A stretch of DNA of 64,000 nucleotides, from positions 17,014-81,013 of the forward strand of contig NZ_CP143426.1 in the NCBI RefSeq assembly GCF_014337925.2, written 5' to 3'. Positions 1 through 8,174 of the stretch are shown here, piece after piece. Both the position numbers and the translations under genes were made by a program. Origin of the DNA: Roseobacter fucihabitans (lineage in GTDB: Bacteria; Pseudomonadota; Alphaproteobacteria; Rhodobacterales; Rhodobacteraceae). The notes below the pieces were generated by a model. It was given only the letters and a program-made list of their open reading frames with translations, did no database searches and was not told where the DNA came from. The first letter of the stretch is position 1. Each line of letters opens with the position of its first letter.

Positions 1-196
1 TCAGCCGAGGATGCTGCGAGATGGAATTGCTTGGCATCATTTCTCATGGATTGGTGCCCTTGAGCGTCTTTTTCGGAGTGGCTTGGCACCAGTTTGGGCG
101 CATTGGACGCCATCAATTTTCCTTCACCCAAGCCGATACCAGCCCAAAACGCGATGCAGTTCGGGGAATGGTCTTTGATTGATGACGTGCGCCCCG

Positions 197-1390
197 TCAT
201 GCTGCGGCCTTTCTGGGTGGTGCGCGGGATTGTGGTCTTTGGCCCCGCCGGAAGGTCTCGATGATGCGCATTTTCCCGCCGCAGCCGGGGCATGGGTCTC
301 GCAGTGTGAGCGGGATGACCTCGGCGACTGGTGGGTCATCCTGTTTGGCGGTTTGTGCGCCAAGTAAGGTCCGAGCTTTTGCGATGTTAGCCTTACGGGT
401 CGAACTGGCGAGCAGGCCATAATGGCGGATGCGGTGGAACCGGTCCGGTAGCACATGGATCAGAAAGCGGCGGATGAACTCTGATGTGGAAAGGTGCATG
501 ACGGATCGCCCGTCACCAGATTTGAAGCGATAATCTTTCCATCGGAACGCAACGGTGTTGGCATCGGCACTGATCAAACGGCTGTTTGAGATGGCGATGC
601 GGTGCGTGTAGCGGCTGAGATAGGCGAGCACGGCTTCGGGCCCGCCGAATGGCGGTTTGGCATAGACCACCCATTTGGTTTTGCGCAGTGGGGCGAGATA
701 TGCGGCGAAGGCCTGTGGGTCCGACAGCCCGTTCAGATCGCCGAAGAAGGACAGTTCACCTGCGCGGTGCAGGGCAAGCAGCCCTTCGATAAACAGCCGC
801 CGGAACAGTCGTGACAACACCCGCACATGTAGAAAGAACCCCGGCTTGCAAGCGATCCATCTCTTGCCATCTGACGACAGACCGCCGCCTGGGACAATCA
901 TGTGGACATGGGGATGGTGCGTAAGTGCCGACCCCCACGTATGAAGGACGCTGGTCATGCCAACCCGCGCGCCGAGCCGTTTGGGATCGGCTGCAATTGT
1001 CATCACCGTTTGCGCAGACGCTTTGAACAGTAGGCCATAGACGGCCTTCTTGTTCCAGTAGGCGATACGAGCGATCTGCGCAGGCAACGTGAAGACGACA
1101 TGGAAATATTCCACGGGCAGCAGATCCTCGGCGCGCGCTTCCATCCAGTCGCGCGCGGCCGGACTCTGGCACTTGGGACAGTGCCGGTTCTTGCAGCTAT
1201 TGTACGCAATGTGCATGTGGTTGCATTTGGTACAGGCCGCCACATGCCCGCCGAGCGCCTCAGTTCGGCAGGCTTCGATTGAGGACATCACTTTGAGCTG
1301 GGACAGGTTGACATGGCCCTTATTGACCTGCCGCCACGCAGGACCAAACTTTCGGAAAATATCCGCAATCTCCAGTTCTGGCCGGGGCAC
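197..1390 (-). CDS. IS91-family rolling-circle (HUH) transposase
   Basis: The 397-residue protein has an N-terminal zinc-binding region with cysteines near residues 53, 56, 66, 71 and 74. The HUH metal-binding motif HPHVH lies at about residues 159-163, followed by the PGGG turn typical of IS91 transposases. A tyrosine-containing segment (YLSRYTHRIAISNS) near residue 270 fits the catalytic Y motif. It starts with GTG, 10 bp after the recombinase stop, so the two are probably co-transcribed. The C-terminus is arginine-rich. The protein is full length and identical to the copy at 40407-41600. Confidence 0.93.
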   Translation of the reverse strand: MPRPELEIADIFRKFGPAWRQVNKGHVNLSQLKVMSSIEACRTEALGGHVAACTKCNHMHIAYNSCKNRHCPKCQSPAARDWMEARAEDLLPVEYFHVVFTLPAQIARIAYWNKKAVYGLLFKASAQTVMTIAADPKRLGARVGMTSVLHTWGSALTHHPHVHMIVPGGGLSSDGKRWIACKPGFFLHVRVLSRLFRRLFIEGLLALHRAGELSFFGDLNGLSDPQAFAAYLAPLRKTKWVVYAKPPFGGPEAVLAYLSRYTHRIAISNSRLISADANTVAFRWKDYRFKSGDGRSVMHLSTSEFIRRFLIHVLPDRFHRIRHYGLLASSTRKANIAKARTLLGAQTAKQDDPPVAEVIPLTLRDPCPGCGGKMRIIETFRRGQRPQSRAPPRKAAA

Positions 1391-1400
1391 CCGGCCTCGG

Positions 1401-2288
1401 TTATTCCCGTCTGCGCTTGCGGGTCTGTACGTTCAGCCTTTTGAGAGCTTCAAACGGGCTGGGCGTATCCCGGATTGTTTTAGTCGCAACATGGGTATAA
1501 CGCGCTGTCGTGCTCAGCTTGGCGTGACCCAGTAAGACCTGAATCACCCGCACATCCGTTCCAGCCTCCATAAGATGGGTGGCAAAGCTGTGCCGCAAGG
1601 TATGCAGCGTGGCTGGCTTTGAAATACCAACCAGATGTTTGGCCGAGTTGAACGCCCGACCCAATTGCCTCGACGTGACCGGATTGATCTTCGGCTTGCC
1701 CGGAAAGAGCCATCCCTCGGGGCGCGCTTCGCACCAATAGTCACGCAACAAGTCCAAGAGATCGGGTGACAGCATGACCTTGCGGTCCTTGCGCCCCTTG
1801 CCTTCATCGACATGGATTAACATCCGGTCACTATCGATATCGCTGACCTTGAGATTGCAAACCTCAGATGCCCGCAGACCCGCACCATAGGAAATACTTA
1901 GCGCCGCCCGATACTTCAGACCCGGGCCGGGTGCCGCAGCAAGAAGCTCCGAAACATCTTCGATACTCAGCACTGTTGGCAGCCTGCGTGGCTGCGTGCG
2001 GAACTGCATGTACTTCTTCATGTCTTCACGGTTGCAGGTTGTACCGAACAGGAACCGCAGCGCCATGATCCGCGCGTTGAATGTGGGCGGTGTCACTTCC
2101 GTATCGGTCATATGCAACTGATACGCCCGAAGATCATCTGGCGTGGCGGTATCGGGCGAGCGCCCAAGAAAACCAGAAAAGTGTTTGATCGCCCGAATGT
2201 GCGCCTTCTGAGCCTTGTCGCCCATCCCGTGGATGCGCATGTCTTCCATCATCCGCTCCCGAAGCGGGGTCATCTTCTCATGTGTCAT
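1401..2288 (-). CDS. tyrosine recombinase of the IS91-family element
   Basis: The 295-residue phage-integrase-type recombinase has an N-terminal SAM-like DNA-binding domain (about 1-90). The C-terminal catalytic domain carries the expected residues: arginine in GLRASEVCNL, HTLRHS, LLGHAKLSTTARY with the nucleophilic tyrosine near residue 270. It is the first gene of the element; AGGAG lies just upstream of its ATG. Recombinases of this type accompany the HUH transposase in a subgroup of IS91 elements, where their role is not well established. It could help resolve transposition intermediates, but that is inference. Confidence 0.9.
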   Translation of the reverse strand: MTHEKMTPLRERMMEDMRIHGMGDKAQKAHIRAIKHFSGFLGRSPDTATPDDLRAYQLHMTDTEVTPPTFNARIMALRFLFGTTCNREDMKKYMQFRTQPRRLPTVLSIEDVSELLAAAPGPGLKYRAALSISYGAGLRASEVCNLKVSDIDSDRMLIHVDEGKGRKDRKVMLSPDLLDLLRDYWCEARPEGWLFPGKPKINPVTSRQLGRAFNSAKHLVGISKPATLHTLRHSFATHLMEAGTDVRVIQVLLGHAKLSTTARYTHVATKTIRDTPSPFEALKRLNVQTRKRRRE

Positions 2289-2424
2289 GGGGAACTCCTG
2301 TCCGTTGATTGAGAAGCCTCAATCGTCAGACAGGTTCGTTAAATCTCAAAATCCACACGGCTAAAGTCAGCGCACAACACCCGCAACAATCGCCATTGCC
2401 GCGGCAGCGGCTTCGTCCAAGTCC

Positions 2425-2765
2425 GCAGAGCCGACCTAGCTCTCAACAGAACCAACGGCAGCTTTGAGTCAGCAGGGAAGGTAGTCTGTTGAAGGGTGGC
2501 AGTATTTTTACCACTTGATCAAATTCGCATAAGGTGCATTATGTTAAATTTTGTAACCATATAATGTCTGCCATGTAGATCTTAGACGTTAACAATGGTG
2601 TAACCTAAACAGGTGTTCGCTTTTTTTAGATATCTCGATTGTTTATAAGTGCCAAACAGATTCCCGTTTGCAACAGCTAGTTATGCTCTATGCAATGACT
2701 GCTCCGTGAAAAGCCCAGCCTTTAAGGGGCGCGGCCTTCCGGTATCTATGTTGGGTTGCACACTA
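2425..2765. other. intergenic gap beside IS91 copy A
   Basis: I find no convincing gene here. The part from about 2510 to 2650 is AT-rich compared with its surroundings and could hold promoter elements for the IS or remnants of older insertions. No tRNA-like structure or strong terminator was seen. Confidence 0.4.
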
Positions 2766-3689
2766 CTATGGAATGGTGACGACGATTTTTCCGACTGCGT
2801 GACCGTCTTTCAGGGACTCGTACGCGGCGACTACATCCTCCATCTTGTAGGTGCTATCAATCACGGTTTTGACGTGACCATTTTCGATCAACTTGCCAAG
2901 GTCAGCCAACATCGCACCGTCGGGTTCCATAAAGAACCACTCGAACCGCACGTCGTGGTCCGGCGCAAGATTATCGGTATCTTGCCCTTTGATTGACACC
3001 AGCGTGCCGCCTTTTTTGAGAACTTTGAACGACCGGTTGAGCGTTTCGCCCCCTACCATATCAAACACGATATCATAGTCTGACAATTCGTTTTCAAAGG
3101 TTTGCTTTTTGTAGTCTATCACGACATCTGCCCCAAGCTTACGAACAAGATCAACGTTGCGCGCGCTGCATGTGGTCGCGACATGTGCGCCGAAATGTTT
3201 CGCGATCTGAATTGCCAAGGTGCCGACACCGCCCGATCCAGCATGGATCAGAACCTTATCGCCTTCTTTCATCTGCGCTTTGGCAATAAGCGCCTGCCAA
3301 GCCGTGAGGCCCGCCAACGGAACCGATGCAGCTTCTGCGTGACTAATGTTACTGGGTTTCAGCGCCAACTCACTTGCTTTTACCCGCGCGACTTGCGCGA
3401 TGGCGCCTGCATCTTGCTGGTTGGCACGGGCATAGACCGCATCGCCAACGTCAAAGCCAGTCACATCTTTACCGATCTCAGTAATTTCACCCGCTACGTC
3501 AAAGCCCATGACATGGGGGAATTCCAACGGGATGTTATCTTTCATCGCGCCTGATTGCAGGATGTAGTCGATTGGGTTGATGCTTGCAGCATGCACGTTG
3601 ATGAGGACTGAATCGTCACTCAGTGTAGGAGCATCAATGTCAGCGATTTCGATTTCGGTGTCGTAGTCACGGAAAATAGCGGCTTTCAT
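2766..3689 (-). CDS. NADP-dependent zinc-free alcohol dehydrogenase / quinone oxidoreductase
   Basis: The 307-residue protein belongs to the medium-chain dehydrogenase/reductase superfamily. Its GroES-like N-terminal half includes the segment NPIDYILQSG, and a Rossmann half carries AGSGGVGTLAIQIAKH (about residues 152-167), the NADP-binding loop of quinone oxidoreductases. The zinc-ligand cysteines of true alcohol dehydrogenases are absent. The likely reaction is NADPH-dependent reduction of quinones or alpha,beta-unsaturated carbonyls; the substrate is unknown. It is the last gene of a minus-strand run with a short-chain reductase remnant and an aldehyde dehydrogenase, which suggests reactive-carbonyl detoxification. 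Confidence 0.85.
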   Translation of the reverse strand: MKAAIFRDYDTEIEIADIDAPTLSDDSVLINVHAASINPIDYILQSGAMKDNIPLEFPHVMGFDVAGEITEIGKDVTGFDVGDAVYARANQQDAGAIAQVARVKASELALKPSNISHAEAASVPLAGLTAWQALIAKAQMKEGDKVLIHAGSGGVGTLAIQIAKHFGAHVATTCSARNVDLVRKLGADVVIDYKKQTFENELSDYDIVFDMVGGETLNRSFKVLKKGGTLVSIKGQDTDNLAPDHDVRFEWFFMEPDGAMLADLGKLIENGHVKTVIDSTYKMEDVVAAYESLKDGHAVGKIVVTIP

Positions 3690-3766
3690 GGCTCTAAGTC
3701 CTTTGTTGTTGGGGTAAATTCATAGGTCGTCACAGACGTTTGGCCATGCAAATGACACATGTGTAG

Positions 3767-4370
3767 CTAGACCGATTGCATAAGCATCGTTTTGCCCGCC
3801 CATTCGGCACTGATGGCGGCATCGGCCAAGGCCTTAGCTACATCACCGCGGGCTGCTTTAGCTTTCGGGTCAACTTTGTCACCAAAAACCATGTCCCCAT
3901 CGCCATTGTCATCCGTCAGTGCGACAGGACGCAGAATGGCATATGTCATGCCAGAGTTTTTCACATGTTCGTCTGCGTCATGTTTAGCCTGCAGATAATG
4001 TCCCATGTCCGTGTCGGGATCGGGATTTTCCGCGCCCACACTGCTTAGCATGACGAACCGTGACACACCCGCTTTTGCCGCTTGATCCACTAAGTCTATC
4101 GCCCCATCACGGTCAATTTTATCAGTCATTTCAGCGCTCGTATCGCCGCCAGATCCAGCTGCAAAGATAACGACATCGCACCCATCACAGACCCCGTCTT
4201 GCAAATCAGCTAGATCGCCCATCCGCTGTTCAGACTGTACTGGCAGTTGACTGGTGTCAGAGCTTTCGCGCACCAAAAGCAACCGTATCGTGCCCCCGTG
4301 CGACGAGTTCGTTCATAAGACGTGTTCCGGTGTTCCCAGTGGCTCCGGCGACGAGGATTTTCATAGTCAT
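3767..4370 (-). pseudogene. NAD(P)-binding (NmrA/SDR-like) protein with a frameshift
   Basis: Starting from ATG at 4370 or 4364, the product opens with a Rossmann signature (ILVAGATGNTGTR) and reads about 35 residues to a TGA. Homology continues in another frame from about 4300 to 3767 (LVRESSDTSQLP, then RFVMLSSVGAENP, then YAILRPVALTDD). From 4364 the total length is 598 bp, one base more than a multiple of three, which fits a single-base insertion near 4290-4305. The intact protein would be an atypical short-chain reductase of about 198 residues. A sequencing error is the main alternative. Confidence 0.7.
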
Positions 4371-4439
4371 GTCCTTTGTGTTGTGGTCAGTAAGTATTCG
4401 TTTCCAGCTATCGTTCTTGCGACTGGCAAACTTGACCTC

Positions 4440-5816
4440 TTAGGGCAGGTAGATCGCTTTGGTATTGACAAATTCCTTCATGCCAAAGCCGCCGTGTTCG
4501 CGCCCAAAGCCGGAATCTTTCACGCCACCGAACGGCATGTTCGGATCAGCAGCCCCAAACGAATTGATACGGACCATGCCGGTATCAAAGTGGTCTCGGG
4601 CCAGCTGCAGTGCTTTGTCTTCGTCCTTGCTAAAGATACCGCCGCCTAGTCCGTACCGACTATCGTTTGCGATGCGCATTGCGTCCGCGTCGTCTTTTGC
4701 CTTGATGATTGCGGCGACTGGACCGAAGATTTCGTCGTCATAGGCTGGTGTACCCGGTTGGCAATTTGCGAGCACGGTTGCTGGATAATAGTAACCGGTG
4801 CGGTCCGGTGCGGAACCGCCACACAGCACCTCTGCGCCACCTTCGACGCTTTTGCTGACTTGTTCAGATATTGTATCAAACTGCTCAGCGCTGGACAGCG
4901 GGCCAAGCTGGGTGTCTTCGGCTGTCGGGTCACCCAGGCGAATGGCCTTCATCTGTTCGACAAAGGCGCTGGTGAATGCGTCATAGACCGCTTCTGTCAC
5001 GACGAAGCGTTTGGCTGACACGCATGTTTCACTGTTGTTATACAATCGGCCTTGGACGCAAGTTTTCACAGCCAGTTCAATGTCTGCGTCTTCGAGCACC
5101 AGATAGGCGTCATTCGATCCCAGCTCTAGAACGGACTTCTTCAGGTTTTTCGTGGCGACCTGACCAATATGCCGCCCGCCGCCATCACTGCCGGTCATGG
5201 TGACGCCACGCACAAGCTTGTTTTCGATCATTGCGTCAGACGTATCGTGATCCACAATGACAACGTCGAACAATCCTTCTGGCAGCCCGGCTTTCATACA
5301 AACGTCGCGCAGCATGAGGCCACTGCCTGTACAGATTGAGGCATGCTTGAGGATTACACCATTGCCAGCCATCAGATTTGACGCGAGCACGCGCACTGGT
5401 TGGTAGACCGGAAAATTCCATGGTTGGATGCTGTAAATGACACCGATCGGCGCGTAGGTGATCATACCACGCTTTTCGCCACCGCTGTGTTTGCGATCCT
5501 CATCGGCCAGAATTTCTGGACCATGTTCAGCTGTATATTCAAATATCTGTGCGCAAAGTTTGACTTCGGTCTGACCGTCACGCAGCAGCTTGCCGGTTTC
5601 TTCTGTCATCAAGGTCGCAAAGGCATCCGCATTGTCGCGCAGCGCTGCGGCGATCTTGCGCAGATAGGGTGCACGGTCGGCATGGCTTTTGGTTCGCCAC
5701 TCAAGAAACGCCTCATGACATTTTTCGATTTTGTCGAAAGCAACGTCTGACGTCATGACATCATAGGTTGCGATTGTTTCTTCGGTTGCGGGGTTGGTTG
5801 TCGATATATGTGTCAT
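4440..5816 (-). CDS. NAD(P)-dependent aldehyde dehydrogenase, succinate-semialdehyde type
   Basis: This full-length aldehyde dehydrogenase of about 458 residues has the cofactor segment PWNFP, a catalytic glutamate in LELGSND and a catalytic cysteine in NNSETCVSAKRF. The C-terminal PFGGVKDSGFGREHG signature is typical of the succinate-semialdehyde dehydrogenase branch. I choose ATG 5816 because AAGGTG lies at normal spacing; an in-frame GTG at 5825 has no ribosome site. It heads the minus-strand run containing the reductase remnant and the quinone oxidoreductase. The exact substrate cannot be read from sequence. Confidence 0.88.
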   Translation of the reverse strand: MTHISTTNPATEETIATYDVMTSDVAFDKIEKCHEAFLEWRTKSHADRAPYLRKIAAALRDNADAFATLMTEETGKLLRDGQTEVKLCAQIFEYTAEHGPEILADEDRKHSGGEKRGMITYAPIGVIYSIQPWNFPVYQPVRVLASNLMAGNGVILKHASICTGSGLMLRDVCMKAGLPEGLFDVVIVDHDTSDAMIENKLVRGVTMTGSDGGGRHIGQVATKNLKKSVLELGSNDAYLVLEDADIELAVKTCVQGRLYNNSETCVSAKRFVVTEAVYDAFTSAFVEQMKAIRLGDPTAEDTQLGPLSSAEQFDTISEQVSKSVEGGAEVLCGGSAPDRTGYYYPATVLANCQPGTPAYDDEIFGPVAAIIKAKDDADAMRIANDSRYGLGGGIFSKDEDKALQLARDHFDTGMVRINSFGAADPNMPFGGVKDSGFGREHGGFGMKEFVNTKAIYLP

Positions 5817-6018
5817 GTGAGGCACCTTTTATGGGACGTTGCGTATCCAACCCATTGCGACCCGCATGGTTCCGCCAGCGCGATGCATGACCGCGCGTCA
5901 TCGAAGGTCATCCGGTGGTTTTGATGGAAAGACAACGCAGGTGACGGTCGAACGAACCCGACATAGTGGAATGTGCCAACCTGCCCTGCTCTGGGGTTAA
6001 CTTGTCCCGGTTTAGTAG

Positions 6019-6498
6019 TCAGTCAGCATCCGGTCGGTCGTCTGCCCCGCGGTGCTCCATAAACCTACTTGCCGCGAGCAAGCTTGCCGCGAGTATCGCA
6101 CAAATGACTGCAAACAGTCCCAAACCAACACCGGACGCAAGTCCAAGCGCGCCAGCGACCCAAAGGCTTGCTGCTGTCGCCATGCCGCCGACATTTTTGT
6201 CGCCTTGTATGATCGCGCCCGCACCCAAGAAACCAAGTCCACCAATAAGCCCTTGAATAACACGCGTTGGGTCGGCTGCCAGTTCTGCGGTTCCCATGCT
6301 ACGCGACATTTCAATCGCAGTGATCGTAAAAATAGCAGAGCCGAGCGACACCATCATATAGGTGCGCACACCAACCCGTCGTCGTCTGACTTCACGGTCG
6401 AGCCCAAGGATGCCACCCGCCACCAGCGCAAAGATGAGCCGCATTAACCAGTCTGCTTCCGTCATACCAATATCCAATGCGTTGAATATCTCGTTCAT
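6019..6498 (-). CDS. MgtC/SapB family membrane protein
   Basis: This 159-residue protein has four to five predicted membrane helices. It shows the MgtC N-terminal signature: a hydrophobic helix followed by GGILGLDREVRRRRVGVRTYMMVSLGSA, quoted here only as its recognisable core GLDRE and GVRT. MgtC proteins support growth in low magnesium and inhibit F-type ATPase in some pathogens; SapB-like members in marine bacteria are mostly uncharacterised. Its length is typical of the short form lacking the C-terminal cytosolic domain. It stands alone, with IS3 copy A inserted about 120 bp upstream of its start. Confidence 0.85.
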   Translation of the reverse strand: MNEIFNALDIGMTEADWLMRLIFALVAGGILGLDREVRRRRVGVRTYMMVSLGSAIFTITAIEMSRSMGTAELAADPTRVIQGLIGGLGFLGAGAIIQGDKNVGGMATAASLWVAGALGLASGVGLGLFAVICAILAASLLAASRFMEHRGADDRPDAD

Positions 6499-6656
6499 GA
6501 CTGCTCCTCTGGGTTACGTGACGCGGCGTCTTAATTGCGACTGTGTATCGAAGCGGTCGCGCGCACTAGGGAAAACTGGTTCTTGGCTTTCGCGTGTGGC
6601 CTATCCCTATAACCGATCTGGTCTTGTCGCGGTTGCGTTCCGGTCTCTCAACTCAT

Positions 6657-7514
6657 TTAGGCAGCCTTTCGTTCGAAGGCCAAGGGGCTTTTGCCACCTA
6701 ATGACGAGTGCCGCCGTCGTGGATTGTAGAACCCATTGATATACTGGAAAATCGCCCCTTCGGCTTTACGCCTGGTTTCCCAGCGGTTGCGCCAAATCAG
6801 CTCTGCCTTGAGTGATTTGAAGAACGTTTCAACCATGGAATTGTCGTAGCAGTTTCCCTTACCGCTCATCGAAACTTGGAAGCCGTGTTTAGACAGCCGT
6901 TTCTGATAGTCGCCTGAACAATATTGCGACCCGCGATCCGTATGATGCATGCAGCCCTTCGGCGGTTGCCGCAGTGCCACAGCCATATCCAATGCTCGGA
7001 TCGCCAGATCCCGCTTCATACGATTGCTAACCGCCCAACCGATGACACGACGGGAATACAAATCAAGGATCACTGCCAGATACAACCAGCCCTCACTGGT
7101 CCAGATGTAGGAAATGTCATCGGCCCACTTTTGGTTTGGACCATCTGCAAAGAAGTCCTGGCCCAGCAAGTTAGGGGCGATGTTAAACGCATGATTGCTG
7201 TCGGTCGTAACCTTGTATTTCTGGGTCCTGATGATTTTGATGCTATTCTCCCGCATTAAGCGGCCCACGCGCCGGTGCCCAACTTGCAGACCCAGTTCTT
7301 GCAGTTCTTCGGTCATGCGAGGCCCGCCATAGCTTTGCAGGCTTAAGCGGTGCTGTTCGCGGATATGCGCCAGGATCACCATATCGTCGCGCTGTCGCTG
7401 GCTCATCGGGCGGCTTCGCCACGCGCGAAATCCTCGCGACGTAACCTGCATGACGCGGCAAAGAAATTCGACAGGCCATTCTTCTTTCCAGGCGTCGATA
7501 AAGGCGAACCTCAC
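6657..7514 (-). CDS. IS3-family transposase OrfB (DDE integrase domain)
   Basis: The 285-residue catalytic subunit has an HTH_21-type N-terminal part and an rve integrase core. The DDE triad is visible: Asp in KWADDISYIWTSEGW, Asp in HHTDRGSQY, and Glu in YDNSMVETFFKSLKAE. It begins with GTG, overlaps orfA by 4 bp (ATGA-type junction) and lies in the -1 frame. A run of seven A (T7 at 7544-7550 on the plus strand) near the orfA end is a plausible -1 slippery site that would make the OrfAB fusion transposase. Expression by frameshifting is inferred from the family. Confidence 0.95.
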   Translation of the reverse strand: MRFAFIDAWKEEWPVEFLCRVMQVTSRGFRAWRSRPMSQRQRDDMVILAHIREQHRLSLQSYGGPRMTEELQELGLQVGHRRVGRLMRENSIKIIRTQKYKVTTDSNHAFNIAPNLLGQDFFADGPNQKWADDISYIWTSEGWLYLAVILDLYSRRVIGWAVSNRMKRDLAIRALDMAVALRQPPKGCMHHTDRGSQYCSGDYQKRLSKHGFQVSMSGKGNCYDNSMVETFFKSLKAELIWRNRWETRRKAEGAIFQYINGFYNPRRRHSSLGGKSPLAFERKAA

Positions 7515-7786
7515 CGACTTTGGCCTGCAAAGAAGATTGCCGCTTTTTTTAACACTTCCCTCTCCTCGCGAAGCAACCGAACTTCCTTGCGAAGGCGTTC
7601 GTTCTCTTTCTCGACATCCTCGTGAGGACCCGACATCAGGTTGTCATGCTGATGCTTTTGAACCCACTTGTTCAACGTCGAAAGCCCAACTCCTAAATCC
7701 GCTGCCGCTTGCGGTCGTGTCAGCCCACTGGTCGTTGCGATGCGTACTGCATCAAGACGAAACTCGTCTGTGTATCTCGGTGCCAT
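7511..7786 (-). CDS. IS3-family transposase OrfA (helix-turn-helix)
   Basis: The 91-residue HTH_Tnp_1 protein starts MAPRYTDEFRLDAVRIA. The DNA-binding helix-turn-helix is in TRPQAAADLGVGLSTLNKW. A leucine-zipper-like tail (VEKENERLRKEVRLLREE) probably mediates multimerisation with OrfB. GGAGA lies just upstream of the ATG. It is identical to the product of copy B. Confidence 0.94.
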   Translation of the reverse strand: MAPRYTDEFRLDAVRIATTSGLTRPQAAADLGVGLSTLNKWVQKHQHDNLMSGPHEDVEKENERLRKEVRLLREEREVLKKAAIFFAGQSR

Positions 7787-7964
7787 TCTCTATCTCCTTC
7801 ATAGCAAACATTGCTCGAAAGAGACCGGAACTAAAACGTGGCAAGACCAATCATACCAGATTTCGTTCCGAGATATTGAGTGGATGCCGGAACCAAAGAG
7901 GCTTCTGCACGTTTAGTTTCCATCGGGCAACCATCGCCAAGGAACTAACACAAGGAACTGAGTT

Positions 7965-8108
7965 ATGCGTATTACAACACTTATTATCGCGACCGTGGCT
8001 GCTATGACACTTGCCGCCTGTGAAACTGTTCAAGGTGCCGGCGAAGACATTTCGAACGCAGGCGCTGCGATCAGCGAAGAAAGTCGTGACGTACAGGCCG
8101 ATCTCTAA
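7965..8108 (+). CDS. entericidin-like small lipoprotein
   Basis: A 47-codon gene encodes MRITTLIIATVAAMTLAACE followed by a short Gly/Ala/Glu tail ending DVQADL. The first 18 residues form a lipoprotein signal with lipobox LAAC, so the mature peptide would be about 29 residues and membrane-anchored. The tail pattern (ETVQGAGEDISNAG) matches the entericidin A/B family, small membrane lipoproteins linked to envelope stress and programmed lysis in enterics. AAGGAACTGAGTT precedes the ATG. A terminator follows at 8135-8155, so it is a one-gene unit just upstream of an MscS channel. Confidence 0.85.
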   Translation: MRITTLIIATVAAMTLAACETVQGAGEDISNAGAAISEESRDVQADL

Positions 8109-8134
8109 GCTTGAAAGTAATCATTACATCCCGA

Positions 8135-8155
8135 TGGGCCGCATTGTGCGGCCCA
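8135..8155 (+). terminator. hairpin terminator after the entericidin-like gene
   Basis: TGGGCCGCA (8135-8143) pairs perfectly with TGCGGCCCA (8147-8155) around a 3-nt loop, followed by the T-rich tract TTATGTTTCT. The T tract is interrupted, so termination may be moderate. Confidence 0.65.
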
Positions 8156-8174
8156 TTATGTTTCTGCCCCCCAT

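Larger units (their letters stand above)
1..2424 (-). mobile_element. IS91-family element, copy A (cut by window edge)
   Basis: This segment matches, in inverted orientation, positions 39373-41796. Homology stops abruptly at 2424 (partner base 39373), which marks the terminus on the recombinase side. The other terminus may lie beyond the window start. It carries a tyrosine recombinase followed by an IS91-type HUH transposase, a known two-gene layout in part of this family. IS91 elements move by rolling-circle transposition and make no target duplication, and I see none. Both encoded proteins are identical between the copies, so the duplication is recent. Confidence 0.85.
6619..7849 (-). mobile_element. 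IS3-family element, copy A (complete, 1231 bp)
   Basis: The ends are TGGTCTTG...CAAGACCA, with imperfect inverted repeats that share TTCCGGTCTCT further in. The flanks carry a 3-bp direct duplication ATC (6616-6618 and 7850-7852), as expected for IS3 transposition. It encodes overlapping orfA and orfB. It is almost identical to copy B at 13733-14963, which lies in the opposite orientation. I noticed one difference, a C/G change that gives Gly versus Arg in OrfB (QSYGGPR versus QSYGRPR). Confidence 0.95.
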
